A DNA stretch of 64,000 bases from Diaporthe sp. PMI_573 (taxonomy: Eukaryota; Ascomycota; Sordariomycetes; Diaporthales; Diaporthaceae), in NCBI GenBank assembly GCA_021399435.1, contig JAJTUP010000017.1, forward strand, positions 620,001 through 684,000, in the 5' to 3' direction. This document shows positions 32,313 through 42,776 of the stretch, in pieces; within the stretch, counting starts at the first letter, position 1; every line of letters begins with the position of its first letter. The notes under the pieces were generated by a model. The model was not told the origin of the DNA, ran no database searches, and was given only the letters and a program-made list of their open reading frames with translations. Position numbers and translations under genes: made by a program.

Positions 32313-35300
32313 ATTGCTGGTTGTGCTGGAGCGTGCTGGAGAGGCCCCGGAGGTTGGAGAATGAATAGAGCAAAGGGTCGGGACTGGAACGACTGGGAAT
32401 GATATCTCTTATAAGCTCGACGGTGTTATTGCTTCCGTGGCCTCGGCGGTTGCGCCTGGGGCCAATTGGGTGCATCTTGAATATCTGCATGCACCGGGGG
32501 TTTCCAGGTGGACTTCGGGAAGGGGCAGTCTTCGGCGCAGGATTCTAAACCGCGCTGTTGACTGACCGGTGATATAAGATACTGGACGGGCCATCTTGAT
32601 GATTCACAGCAATCGGGCGCACATGGGCTCAGGAAATATGTTTCACTCTGCAAAACTAACTTGTGACAATGCATATGCAAGAAAACGTCGCAGAGCAAAT
32701 GTAACCCTGCTTGGACATCGACCTTGGATATGGTGATGAGGTTCCTCGTTTCAAAGAGAAAGGTGGTGTGGCCGCAGCAGGGATGTTCGAAAGTTGTCAG
32801 ACCAAGAATAAGTCCGGAGGGGGGAGGGGTCCAGAGTCAAGACTCAATTGAATGCCTCGTTGGCACAGCTGACTTGACTTCTGGAGAGAGAAGTGATGGT
32901 GTGGGGGTGCCTGATTCTCGTAGACCCCAGCCAGACAAGGATCAGGGGAGAAGCTCCATGTCCACATAAGGCTCTGCGAAGATAAGATGTCATTTCGGTG
33001 GTAGACAGGTCTGGGTGAGAAGGCCATTGCTCAAAGGCACAAAGACAGAAGAAGAGGCGTTGGGGGCGGGGGTGTTGCGGCTCAAAAAAAAAGAATGATG
33101 AGAATGTGGGAAGCAGGAACTAATGCAGAGCTGACGTTATGCTATTCCTTGGTAGGTTGTCTGCTTATTATTGGGTGAGTGATGGCCGAGAGAGGGAAGG
33201 TGGGAGTGGATGGTTCTGTGACGCTACCTGCACAGAGCTACATGCATGCGCGCCGGCTCTCCTTGCCGCCCGCCCAGTTGTCACCATTGGTGCTGGCCCT
33301 CCCAATAGACATAATATGACCGATGCGGATAGTTTGCTCGTTCATGTAGTATATGGCTCCCTAGGTAGGTTCTCGCCAACGCCTCTCGGCATCAACGGCA
33401 AAGCTGCCGAGGAGAACTCAGACTGCCATGTTGGGCAATGGCTGCAGCAGTCTAATGACGTTAGACATGTTCAGCCACCCATGCGAAACCCATGCCGGCC
33501 CCATAGCCTAATGCACTCTACATGGGGAATTTGGGAGCTCATCTGTCCCGCCTGCAGCAGAGGAAAACGGACTAAACGGTGCCAAGCCGTTTTCCCTCGT
33601 GCTGCCCAGACCACTGGCCCCTGGTGGTGACAGAGTGAGCTGGAGATTCAAACTCACCTGCAACTGTGGAGGTGATACAAGCAACCTGGGGACATAGCAG
33701 CAGGTCTGAGTACCGCCAGCGCACTCGGTACATGGCTATACCTAGGCAACTTACTAGGATACTTATTTATACTTAAGTAGACACTTGATTTGTCAACACT
33801 GTGCTAGACTTCAAATTCCACGATCGGTAAGAACTTTCAACATCAGGAGGGAGTGCAGGTGAGGCATATTCCGCCTGCCGTGGCTAGCTTGGTGTACATG
33901 CTATCAAAGACCTCGGGACTGGGGGCAAGCGTCTCTAAGCAACGAACCGCGAGATTTGATAGACCCGTGCGAACTCACCGCCAAGTCACAATTACACAAT
34001 TAACATTCTCAGGCACCATAGATTTCTAGCTTATTTGTTTAAACTTTACCTTTTGCAAGTCTTGATCTTCAGAGAAGGATTTTGACAGAAGGACTTGGGA
34101 GACAATGGACTATGCTTATATATGGTGAAACCAGAGGAAATTGTAGCGGATGCAGTCTTCAACATTCCCAATGACTCTTCTATAAGGTCGTCCAGCCCAG
34201 CGGTAATTTACTGGCCATACATATTGTCAACTCTAGAATACCTTGCATATAATTGACGATGGAATATGTACAAGGGTGTATCCTAAGGACTTGGGGATAC
34301 TCTCGGACCCCGCAAGTGCCTCGTCCAATATGGCCCTGGCGTTGATGAAATATATTCACCGCTCGGCTTGTAAGTCAGGTTCATGCGGGGTCCAATCGTA
34401 CACACAGCACATGATGTGCCATTCACATGAACCCATGATTCTTTCACCGTAACCAGGACGGCTGTGAAGGGGCTGCCCATGGCCTGCCGCCTCTTGTGCA
34501 GCTTTTGCAGGGCAGGGCAGCCTTGGCGAGTGCGGTGCGGGTGGCCAAGCAGACCACTGTACATGAGCTAGATAGAATCCGTGCTGATACAATTGGTCGT
34601 CAGTCACGGAACGCACACGGACGTGGGATCATCCTCCGGTCCCATGGTAAGTTTGTCTCTCACTTCTCATGGAGAAACATACCCAACATCAAGTAAGTAG
34701 CTGCTTTGTTCGGGAGGCGGAGGTTGGTGGTGGGTGCTGCACCTTTCAGGTATTTGACGACTTGGCTGGGCTACCCGGGCTTTAGGAGCATTGGATTGGG
34801 TATGAATGGTCTGGTGAGGATGGGGGGAGGGAGAGGGAAAAAAGTAAGGATGTGCTAAGGTGTCCGGCTTGTGTGTGTCTTTCACTTTTAAGGGGATGTC
34901 TAAGCAGAGTGAACGGGGGGGGGGGGGGTTTCTCTGTAAGGGGAATATTATGAACCTTGTCTTGCGAACAGTTGATAGGGGAGAGGAGCTCAATGCAACC
35001 CTATTTGACGCAGTAAGATGGGTCTAGATGGTGGGAAGCAAGCGTAATTTGAGGTACTACTTTTATGATAAGGGGGTCAGCTGTCTCTTCTTGTAGGCCG
35101 ACTTGACGGTTTTTCATGCTTTCCGGCTTTGTTTCACGAGGGTCCGGCCGTGTGGGCCCGGGTAATGGGTGTCTGATAGCTATACCACCCTCCTACTCCC
35201 TGACAGAGCGGGCTCCAGAGCCGCCGAAGACTCTGCCGACTCCGTTAGCGGTCTATATCCGTATGACGTAGAGCAAGACGATTAGAAGTATGAGATGACT

Positions 35301-36279
35301 AAGCTTAGACGAGTGTGAACGCAACTTTCTGCTAGCAGCAACGGAATATCTCGAGTTCTGGGATTCGACATACTTCTCGTGTGGTGAATAGGATACGCCG
35401 TGTTCTATACAGCTCAAGCCTAGAAATTATTGACTAGGTTCTCAGTGCGGTCTGATTGTGGGACGAGCGGAACACATTCCGTTCAAGTGTGGACGACGTA
35501 GTTCTAGATTGGAACCATGGGCTCACCCAGCCCATGGTCTCTTATTTGCGGGCACTGAGGTACGTCCTCGAAGTTTAGTCATCTCAAATCCTTATCACGC
35601 GCTGTTGACCATGGCGTCCTGTTGAAGCACGCACCGGGATTGTGTAATAGAGGATTTAAATTATCCTGATCGCTTCGTAACAGATATACTTGAGGCGCCG
35701 TATCACGGTTCCCAATGGCCGAAACAACTCTTTATGTTGACATGTTCAGGAGACCGTCACATGTCCGTCAATAGGGCTAAAAAGCAAGCTGCAAATTAAT
35801 CTATGAGTAGATATTGTAACTTCCCAGGTTCACGAAGGTCTGGCTCGACGGGGTGGTGGGTGGGATAAACTTACGAAATACTTGCGCAGCGTCAACATGA
35901 GTGGCGTCGAGCCGTCAGCGGCTGCATATATGTTGAATAGGCTTAGGTGCCGAGCCACGCAATCGTGTTAACTGAGGCCGCCATGGCAGGCTCCACCCTC
36001 ATGGCTACTGTATCAAACGACATGAACGTTCTGGGTTGGACGTACGAGGAGTGTCTTCGTCCCTCGCTGTAGTTTTGGTCGGTACTTCGGCCGACGGAAT
36101 GTCTCCAAGCAGAAACAGTGGAACTTGGCTTTCTTCCTTCCCCTGGGAGGAATGATGGCTCTCATCACTTCCAGACATAAGCTGACTAGACACGCATAGG
36201 AAATGATGCATTGATTGCATGCGTATTGGGCAATAAACCGCCTTTGAGATAGTAGATCACAAGCTTTACTTCACTCCTT
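32313..36279. other. 4-kb gene-poor region
   Basis: Apart from the promoter block of copy 3, I find no supported gene. There is a long poly-G run near 34915-34928. A block at 35662-35694 resembles 31281-31313 (about 26 of 33 bases), each lying a few hundred bases downstream of a family member, which suggests the copies arose by duplication of a larger segment. Confidence 0.45.
32393..32415 (-). promoter_or_regulatory. Shared promoter block of copy 3
   Basis: Minus-strand CTTATAAGAG (32415-32406) is followed by CATTCCCAG (32401-32393), 81 bp before the ATG. Layout matches copies 2 and 4. Confidence 0.5.
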
Positions 36280-36905
36280 TTACTTATTGTGATGATAGTA
36301 AAGACCTCCAAAGAAGACGACCGCGGGAGCTGTTGCTCCTGAAATTGCAATGCCCCAAGCTACCTGCCTCGTCACTATCCCGAGTATAAGACCCGGCACC
36401 ATTATGAGCAACAGCAGTCCAACAATGAGCACCGCTACCCACATCCACGTGCGCTTAGGGTTATTCCCTCTTACTGCCTCGGGCTGTCTGGGCTCTTCTG
36501 GGCTGTCAGCCTCTAGGGTGATAGAGTCGCTGTGGCTGTGGAGGGTAGCTGCTGGTATACTCTCAGGGTGCCTGTCAGTGTCTGTGACTTGTTGGTTATT
36601 GACGGGCTGGGACTCGAGATCGATCAACTGCTTAGTAGATTAGTGGTCGTTAGTCAAGATGTGTCTATGTGCATCAGGTAGGTAGTACACACCTCTGCTG
36701 GAGTTGAAACTCTGGGAGCAGCGTGGTGTATGTAGTGGATCGTAGCATCCTGGATGACATTGTATCTGTCGAGAAAAGCCTTGCTCGTCTCTTGCATAAG
36801 AGCGCCTAGACGCAGTCGACTATGGCCCAAGAGGTTGGCTCTACTGTGTTGTAACACGTAGTACCAGATACGGCTAAAGGATGGGGCAGATTCTTCGGTA
36901 GGCAT
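36280..36905 (-). CDS. Two-TM small-protein family, copy 4
   Basis: Exons 36905-36693 (71 codons) and 36627-36280 (115 codons plus stop), with a 65-nt phase-0 intron (GTGTGT, CTAAC branch, AAGCAG). The product is 186 aa. Exon 1 ends ...RVSTPAE; exon 2 reads LIDLESQPVNNQQVTDTDRH, an acidic Ser/Glu linker (TLEADSPEEPRQPEA), KRTWMWVAVLIVG with helix 1 at about residues 132-155, then TRQVAWGIAISGATAPAVV with helix 2 to about 183, ending YYHHNK. The frame is open upstream of 36905 but without another ATG; the conserved context CCAGCAATATG picks this start. Copies 2 and 4 are the most alike in exon 2. Function unknown. Confidence 0.72.
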
Positions 36906-36988
36906 ATTGCTGGCCACGCTGAGGTATGCTGTAGAGGTACAAGAGGCTGTAGCTTGAATAGAGGAAAGGGGAGATGAAGACCAGAACA

Positions 36989-37011
36989 CTGGGAATGGTG
37001 TCTCTTTATAG
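36989..37011 (-). promoter_or_regulatory. Shared promoter block of copy 4
   Basis: Minus-strand CTATAAAGAGA (37011-37001) is followed by CATTCCCAG (36997-36989), 84 bp before the ATG. Layout matches copies 2 and 3. Confidence 0.5.
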
Positions 37012-38623
37012 TACTGGCCATTTCGAAAATTTGGTAGCGTTCAAGAATGAACACTTTGTACAGCAACACCTGCAGCTCTCGGGCCGTCGTTGATTTATGT
37101 GGTATCAAGTACTTGAGTATGCCTTTTTGCTGAGAGGACCAGTAGTATGCGCAACTCTGCAACCCAGCAGGTTGAGCTAGTAGAACTTGGTATCTCTTAC
37201 TCACGGCTGGGGTACATGTCGATAGATAGACTCGCTGACTGCGACGCGCAATGACTTGCATCTCCCAGGTTCGACCGAATTTAATCCCTGCTCTTTTGGT
37301 GCATTTTAGTTGGCCGCACAACGCGAAGCTCGTCCGCCTCACTTTTTTTGCCTTGAAGGTACTACACACCTCACCACAGTCCAGCCTTCTGTCGGCCTAT
37401 AGATCTCTAATCTTAGGTACATAATATTCCACATATCGACAATGTTGAAGCCCGAGGTCACCCTGCTCTCTAAGCGAGAGACGCAATAGCGATCCTGAGC
37501 GCTCAGGTGCCACAGATCACATTTCCTTGCAGTAAACCCTAGCCCTTGTAGCAGTAGAGAAAGGACCCCAATTGGCCAGACGCCAACGTTTCAATTGTTC
37601 TTCTTGTTATCCCCGATGAATCTGCGCACATCTCTGTTTTGTGTGCCTAGGGCCAAAGGACAAATTCCATCCTGGAACCCATCCCTAGAGTGGCCTAAAT
37701 GTGAGCTCCTGTCGGCGATATCAATTGTATGGGAACACGTCTCTAGCCTCTGGCTAACTAAGCCTTCTCCATGATTTTAAGTGCCCGCATCAACTTGGAC
37801 AGGCTGGAGCAGCTGCCCACTATGGCACCGTTGGCATGGACGACTCTAACTGAAAAGCTGTTTCAAGTTGCACAAACTACCAATTCAAAAGTCGAGGTAA
37901 GGAAAATAAAAATTACCAGTAAGCTTTAGGAATCAGGCCGGAGGGTAGCTCCGCTTTGTTACCATCCGGCTGTGCGGCTTGAAGAATGGCTTGAAGATTG
38001 GCAGTACAAGCCGGTTCTAAATTTGCTAATATCGTTTGATTCAACTTGACCCATGCCCATACTATCAGCCTGAAATCTGACTATTGCTAGGCCTCTGTCG
38101 AATTGAAACTCTATTGTCCCTACTGAATGTACTGTTGTAGCACTGATGCACTTGGATGTTTTGTATCATATGGTGTTCCTACTTCCCGGCATCACTCGTT
38201 TACACGCTCTGGCACATCTCTATACGACTAACAGGAAGCACGATCTACCTCAAGGAGCGCTGCACCCATGCGACTTAGAGGACATCATTCCTTTGCTTTT
38301 ATGGCCGCAATTATTGAGGCCTGTCTCATTGTGCTCCTCCGCTACATTAGCAGCCCGACCTTTCCATGTCCAACCCCAGCTTTCCTCTGCCTTGACATGT
38401 CCAGACCAGTTTACCACTACCCATCAACCATATCAGTAAGAATTGCCAGTCTCAGCTTCCACTGTGACCAGCCGCGATGGCCTCAAGCTGTGATGGGCCA
38501 CTCAGAGGAAACTTAATTCTCGCGGTGCCGCGGATCGGGACAGCAGGTCATGAACTGTGAGAACGCGATTAGCGAATGTGATAGCAATTGACGACGTGGA
38601 ACTTTATGGCAGTGATGCTGTGT
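37012..38623. other. 1.6-kb region without a supported gene
   Basis: Two overlapping ATG frames at 38146-38439 and 38268-38516 (plus) contain a short hydrophobic run (FAFMAAIIEACLIVLLRYI) but no family signal, so I do not call them. Confidence 0.4.
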
Positions 38624-38948
38624 TTAGAGTGCATAGGCACGTACAAAGTGACCGTTGCAGTCATTGTCATCACCGCATGTACCAGAGATGCAAACATTGC
38701 ATCCCCCTCGGCAATACAGTACAAAATTAATGATGGTCCAGCACAGTAGGATATTTGGTATGGTGAATTGTGAGACGTGAATGAATATGTGGCGGTAGAA
38801 GTCCACGCCAATGATTCAAGCAGTTGCGATGCTCTCTCATCTCAGGGGAAGAGGGTTCCGGGGTGATACATACGCATATGCCACTCTGAGCTTGAGCCAG
38901 GCAAGCAAAGCCAAGGCTAAGCAGAGTCAGATTAACAATCACTCGAAT
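38624..38948 (-). pseudogene. Decayed small secreted cysteine-rich protein, copy A
   Basis: Homologous to copy B at 39879-40336. Exon 1 equivalent (38948-38874, 25 codons) reads a signal-peptide-like IRVIVNLTLLSLGFACLAQA followed by a donor GTATGT. Exon 2 equivalent (38713-38624) reads CRGGCNVCISGTCGDDNDCN then GHFVRAYAL and stops. The start codon position holds ATT where copy B has ATG, and no in-frame ATG lies nearby. The base before exon 2 is T (TAT) where copy B has CAG, so the acceptor is missing too. Exon 1 has the same length as in B. I read it as a recently decayed duplicate; an unrecognised upstream exon could rescue it. Confidence 0.5.
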
Positions 38949-39878
38949 CTTGATGGCTAGAGTTGCTTCGTCTATGCGATATCTTCGTCGGAAAGTTCAA
39001 GTACTGGTGTTCTCGGTTTTGCTTCTCTCCATAGATATTTGGTGGAGGATCTTGAACACTGGGCTAATGCAAATATGTAGAATCTGTTGCCTTTGATACG
39101 TATGGAGATTCAGGTCCTCCATTCAGTGGGTGGGATTTGAGTGGTCACTCAGGGTAGAGAATCACTGAATTTATCGTTAAACTTCTAAAATTCCGCGTGC
39201 CTCTGCCACCATTAGTGCATGTGGGACGCGAACAGTGACTAGAGCGAACGCGTGACCGGAACAAGGCTAAGACATGATGGGCGAGTATGCAGCCGGGCTA
39301 TTTTAAACTGCGATGAAAGAACAAGTAGAGGTAGGGTACCTACTGCAGTAGGGATCTAAGACGGCCAACGAAGTGCCCGATCCAGTGGCAGCCCAAGAGT
39401 TATCAGGGTACGTGAGCTGTTCCAGGATTAGAATACCTAGACTGCTACCCAGATTGACGAGACTTGTGATCTTCAAACGGTGAGTGGTCTACAATGTGGA
39501 GTTCATGCATATCTTCTAATGGTCTTCTTGTTTCAAACATGGGTATACCTCTGCACAGAGGTTAGGAAAAGTCAATCATTTCAGGGAGTGGCAAATCATT
39601 GGGAAGCAGAGAATTCCACTTTCGGCTTCGATGAATCGGTTAATTGGGTATTGTCTCCTTATGGCTTTTTGCTATATTTAGCAGCCAACATTTGACGTGT
39701 TTCGATGCCGCAAGAGCAGGGCTCTCGAGGGTTATTATGCGCAGACCAAACCCATCCCACTTGGCGGCCCGGAATTTCCCATCTCAATCACCAATGCGAC
39801 CAGCTGCAAACGGATCCAAAGCGCCGATTGTGTCCCTTGATGGAGTCTTAACCCTCGATGAGCTTCGCCTCGGCGATA
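38949..39878. other. Gap between the two cysteine-rich protein copies
   Basis: No supported gene. The stretch upstream of copy A (38960-39025) resembles that upstream of copy B (GTTGCTTYGTC...ARTACTGRT), so the duplication includes promoter sequence. Confidence 0.4.
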
Positions 39879-40336
39879 TTAGACTCGGAGCAGCAGCTGA
39901 AGAACTGTTGGAACACGTTTAGTGAATGTCTTGAAATTAGGATCTTCTGTGCAGGGAGAAATCGTTGGGGATGGAAGTCTGTGAGGATAATGCTGCAATA
40001 TGAGCATAGGTATACGTACAAAGGGGCCCTGGCAGTCGTGACTTCCACCGCAAGCCTCAAAACTGCAAGTTATGCACTCCGGTACGCACTGAAGAGTTTC
40101 CAGCCAAGTTAGTGCCAGTCAGTAGAGAAGAACGATCGATGTGGGGACTGGTTAAATGTGGGTGAGGAAGGTGCCATAGGGTTCCAAGCCAATGGCCCAG
40201 GAAGCTGCTATGCTTTTCAAATCTCTTGGGCAGGTTTAAGCTTTGTTGGGGTGTCACGTACGCATCTGCCGTCCTGAGGCTGACCCAGACTAGCATAGCC
40301 GAAGCTGAGAAGGATGAGTTTGATGATCATTCGCAT
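39879..40336 (-). CDS. Small secreted cysteine-rich protein, copy B (effector-like)
   Basis: Proposed exons 40336-40262 (25 codons) and 40088-39879 (69 codons plus TAA), with a 173-nt intron (donor GTACGT, branch CACTAAC, acceptor CTTCAG). Product 94 aa. Exon 1 is a signal peptide (MRMIIKLILLSFGYASLGQ); exon 2 opens with six closely spaced cysteines, CVPECITCSFEACGGSHDCQ, then GPF. The pattern CxxxCxxCxxxxCGxxxDCxGxF is shared with copy A. Directly after GPF both copies have GTACGT, so a second intron ending at TCACAG (41 nt) and a shorter tail are possible; the 3' end is therefore uncertain. Small size, secretion signal and cysteine spacing resemble fungal effector or antimicrobial peptides, but I recognise no named family. 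The first ATG could also be at 40330. Confidence 0.42.
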
Positions 40337-40826
40337 CCTGACGACTTGCTTGTGTTGCTTTGTCCGAGTGTGGATACTGGTTCAAGCACGAGTACTGATC
40401 TTCTTGATGTTGTTGGTGTGGAAGACGTCTTGTTGGGATAAACGAAGTTGCTGCGACGAGATGGAATTTGCTGCCTTATTATGGCCATCAAGGCAGTGGA
40501 AACGTATTCTACAGTCACATCTTTACTAACTGCCCAAGTGGAGTTTCACGGTCACTCGGGGCAGCGACTCATCGATTCCACTGTTTTCGACTTCTACCTC
40601 CTGAAGTTCACTTGTGCCTTCTGATTCTGAGTAGTACGGGCAGTGACTAGATCGAACGAATTGAGCCTAAATTGGAAGGAACTGCGTGGAGAAATACAAC
40701 CCCTTCCTGCACCTTTCCCCACCACCACAACCACATTCCACAACCCGACCTCACCATTCCAGTACACTCCTTCAGCACAGAACAACAAAACTCTCAAACA
40801 CTCTCTCGATAATACCAATCATCAAG
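40337..40826. other. Divergent intergenic region
   Basis: Shared upstream flank of cysteine-rich copy B (minus) and the cyanovirin-like gene (plus). A CT/CA-rich stretch precedes the latter (40700-40815); no clear TATA box. Confidence 0.4.
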
Positions 40827-41318
40827 ATGAAGGCCTCTTCCATCGCCGTCGCCATCTCTCTCGCCCTCAGTGGCACCACCTTCGCCGCCGACGGGTTCCT
40901 CGAGTCCTGCTCCAACTTCACCCTGTCTGACCTCAACGGCGTCAAGGGCCGCTCCCCGTTGCTCGGAGGCAGCTGCAAGGTCAATGACACGGTGGCCTGG
41001 TCTCAGTTGAACCTCAACAACTGCTTCGGCTGGTCTGTTGACTACTGCGGCTTCATCTTCCCGCCGTCCGGGGGCTTCACCGACTCCGTCACCGGCTGCA
41101 ACAACACCTTCTATGGTGGCGACCAGCACTTTGGCGAGAACTTTGGCTGCTACGGCCCATGCGTCGGAGGTGGCAGTGACGAGTACTACGACGTTTTCAC
41201 CCTGAGTAAGTTCAACGTCAAGCTCACTCCCCCGGTCCTCACTCTAGCCCTCCAGCCTCTAACGTGTGCCCTGACAGACTCCTTCGTCGGAAACTGGGAT
41301 GGCAAGCTTGTCTGCTAA
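40827..41318 (+). CDS. Secreted cyanovirin-N-like protein
   Basis: Two exons, 40827-41205 and 41278-41318, with a 72-nt phase-1 intron (CTGA|GTAAGT, branch CTAAC, CTGACAG). The product is 139 aa. Residues 1-20 form a signal peptide (MKASSIAVAISLALSGTTFA). The mature part has CVNH-like hallmarks: FLESCSNFTLS, GSCKVND, WSQLNLNNCFG, and, after the intron, NSFVGNWDGKLVC, which fits the NxDGxLxC strand of the fold. There are eight cysteines in the mature chain (ESC, GSC, NNC, DYC, TGC, FGC, GPC, LVC). CVNH proteins are beta-sheet lectins, often mannose-binding; in fungi many secreted ones have no known role. The middle insert (GFIFPPSGGFTDSVTG) is unusual for the family. The ATG is preceded by ATCAAG, a good context. 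Confidence 0.6.
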   Translation: MKASSIAVAISLALSGTTFAADGFLESCSNFTLSDLNGVKGRSPLLGGSCKVNDTVAWSQLNLNNCFGWSVDYCGFIFPPSGGFTDSVTGCNNTFYGGDQHFGENFGCYGPCVGGGSDEYYDVFTLSKFNVKLTPPVLTLALQPLTCALTDSFVGNWDGKLVC

Positions 41319-41831
41319 GTCGGGAATGACACATTCCTGATTACGAGATTCAATGTGGAAGTTTGCGAAGAATTTGACGAGGTCAACGTCTGCTTGCGGC
41401 TCAGGTTTGGTGGCAGTTTAGTCGTCCTTGATATCCTCAGACAGCCAGCTTTGGTGGAGGTCAGATCCCAACAATCGACTTCGTGCTACTTCAGAGCATT
41501 TGGCGGTGACTGGCGTAGATAATTGGTGAAAAGTCTTTCCCGGACCATAGCATCAACCATCCACGACCCCTTACCGAAGAAAGCCACCCCCGGCAGCCCA
41601 ACCAGCACAACAAAGGACAGAGACCAATAAATATTGAAACAGCTTGCGATATATACTGGGCATTATCGAAATGAAATTACAGTGAGGTTGATATTTTAAT
41701 TATTCAAGCCTAGAACTGTCCAGCTACGCATTCCCGAAACTTTATGCTAGATATTGTACAACAAGCTTCCCTTTTGTTTCAGGTCCTTCACCATAGTAGA
41801 GTGAAGAAACCCGCCCCATCAATTCACTCGC
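41319..41831. other. Convergent intergenic region
   Basis: Lies between the 3' ends of two secreted-protein genes transcribed towards each other. Nothing else seen. Confidence 0.4.
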
Positions 41832-42560
41832 TTAGCTGCTGCAGCCAATGGAGATACCCTTGGCGAACAGGCCACCGACGACGGGAATGACATACCCAGC
41901 GAGCGCACCAGCGATATCACCGATGATGCCGCAACCTCCATCCTTGGTTGTGGCCTGAGAGGCAAACTCGATAATCAGGTCGTCAGCCTGCAGCTGGCCG
42001 TCGATGTAGGCGGTGACGCGCATCGACGAGGGGACCGAGTGGCCCCACGAGTGCTTCATGCACTGAGCCAGGCCGGGCGAGCCCTCATTCCTGCAGGGCT
42101 CCTCACAGTTCCGCGCGCTCAGGCGCCCGCAGGCGGCGTCGGCCGTGTAGCCGACGCTCTCCTGCCACACGAGGCCGCGGCACTCGGAGAAGACCTCGTA
42201 GCCCGAGGGGTTGGTCACCTTCTGCAGCGCCTCCCACATCGCCGCCACCAGCCCGTCGCGCATCTGGTTGTCTTGCAAGCCCGGCGTGCGGCCCCAGGCG
42301 CCGTTGATCTTGACCTGGACGTTCAGGTCTGGGTCCGGCTCCTCGGCGGACTTGCACGTGTTGTCGATGGTGCCGAACGAGCGGTCCATCATGACTGAGC
42401 GCTGGTTGCCGTCCTCGGCGTAGATGGCCTCCCATGTGGCTCCGAACAGGTCCAGGTTTCCGACGGGGACCATCTTGTCGCTGAATCGGACTTCGAGTTG
42501 CACCAGGGCCGAGGCCTGGGCGGCCATGGTGGCCAGGGCGATGTTGGATGTGAGCTTCAT
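41832..42560 (-). CDS. Secreted protein with eight cysteines, unknown function
   Basis: An intronless 242-aa frame from ATG 42560 (context AGACC ATG AAGC). Residues 1-18 or so are a signal peptide (MKLTSNIALATMAAQASA). The mature chain holds eight cysteines (TCK, ECR, ACG, NCEEPC, QCM, GCG, GCS), an aromatic-rich middle (CRGLVWQESVGY, CMKHSWGHS), and a glycine-rich hydrophobic C-terminal segment (IIGDIAGALAGYVIPVVGGL) that could insert in membranes or pack as a helix hairpin. I do not recognise the family. It is GC-rich compared with its flanks. A clean TATA box (42765-42776) suggests a strongly inducible gene. Tail-to-tail pairing with the cyanovirin-like gene marks a small secretome patch. 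Confidence 0.78.
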   Translation of the reverse strand: MKLTSNIALATMAAQASALVQLEVRFSDKMVPVGNLDLFGATWEAIYAEDGNQRSVMMDRSFGTIDNTCKSAEEPDPDLNVQVKINGAWGRTPGLQDNQMRDGLVAAMWEALQKVTNPSGYEVFSECRGLVWQESVGYTADAACGRLSARNCEEPCRNEGSPGLAQCMKHSWGHSVPSSMRVTAYIDGQLQADDLIIEFASQATTKDGGCGIIGDIAGALAGYVIPVVGGLFAKGISIGCSS

Positions 42561-42764
42561 GGTCTGTTTGAATCACAGCTGTTAGTTGGGATGCCGAAAA
42601 AAAACATGGCACTGGAAAATTCGAGACTGACAAAGACTGGCTAGAGGTGTAAACCGGTGGACAGGCCTTGGTTTTAAGGTGTGTATGAAATGAGGGTAAA
42701 TAAGCCGGAAAAGACTGTGATGGTTGGAGCATATAAACGAGAATCCTGATGGAATCAAGCGACA

Positions 42765-42776
42765 CCTTTATATATT
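42765..42776 (-). promoter_or_regulatory. TATA box of the secreted eight-cysteine protein
   Basis: AATATATAAAGG on the minus strand, about 205-216 bp upstream of the ATG at 42560, followed by a pyrimidine-rich leader (CTCATTTCATACACACC). Confidence 0.5.

Noticed and set aside
37267..37290. GGTTCGACC resembling a tRNA B box
   Set aside because: No matching T-stem, anticodon arm or A box at the right distance.
38146..38516. Two overlapping plus-strand frames with a hydrophobic run
   Set aside because: No signal-peptide layout or conserved motif and no second copy; not enough to call a gene.
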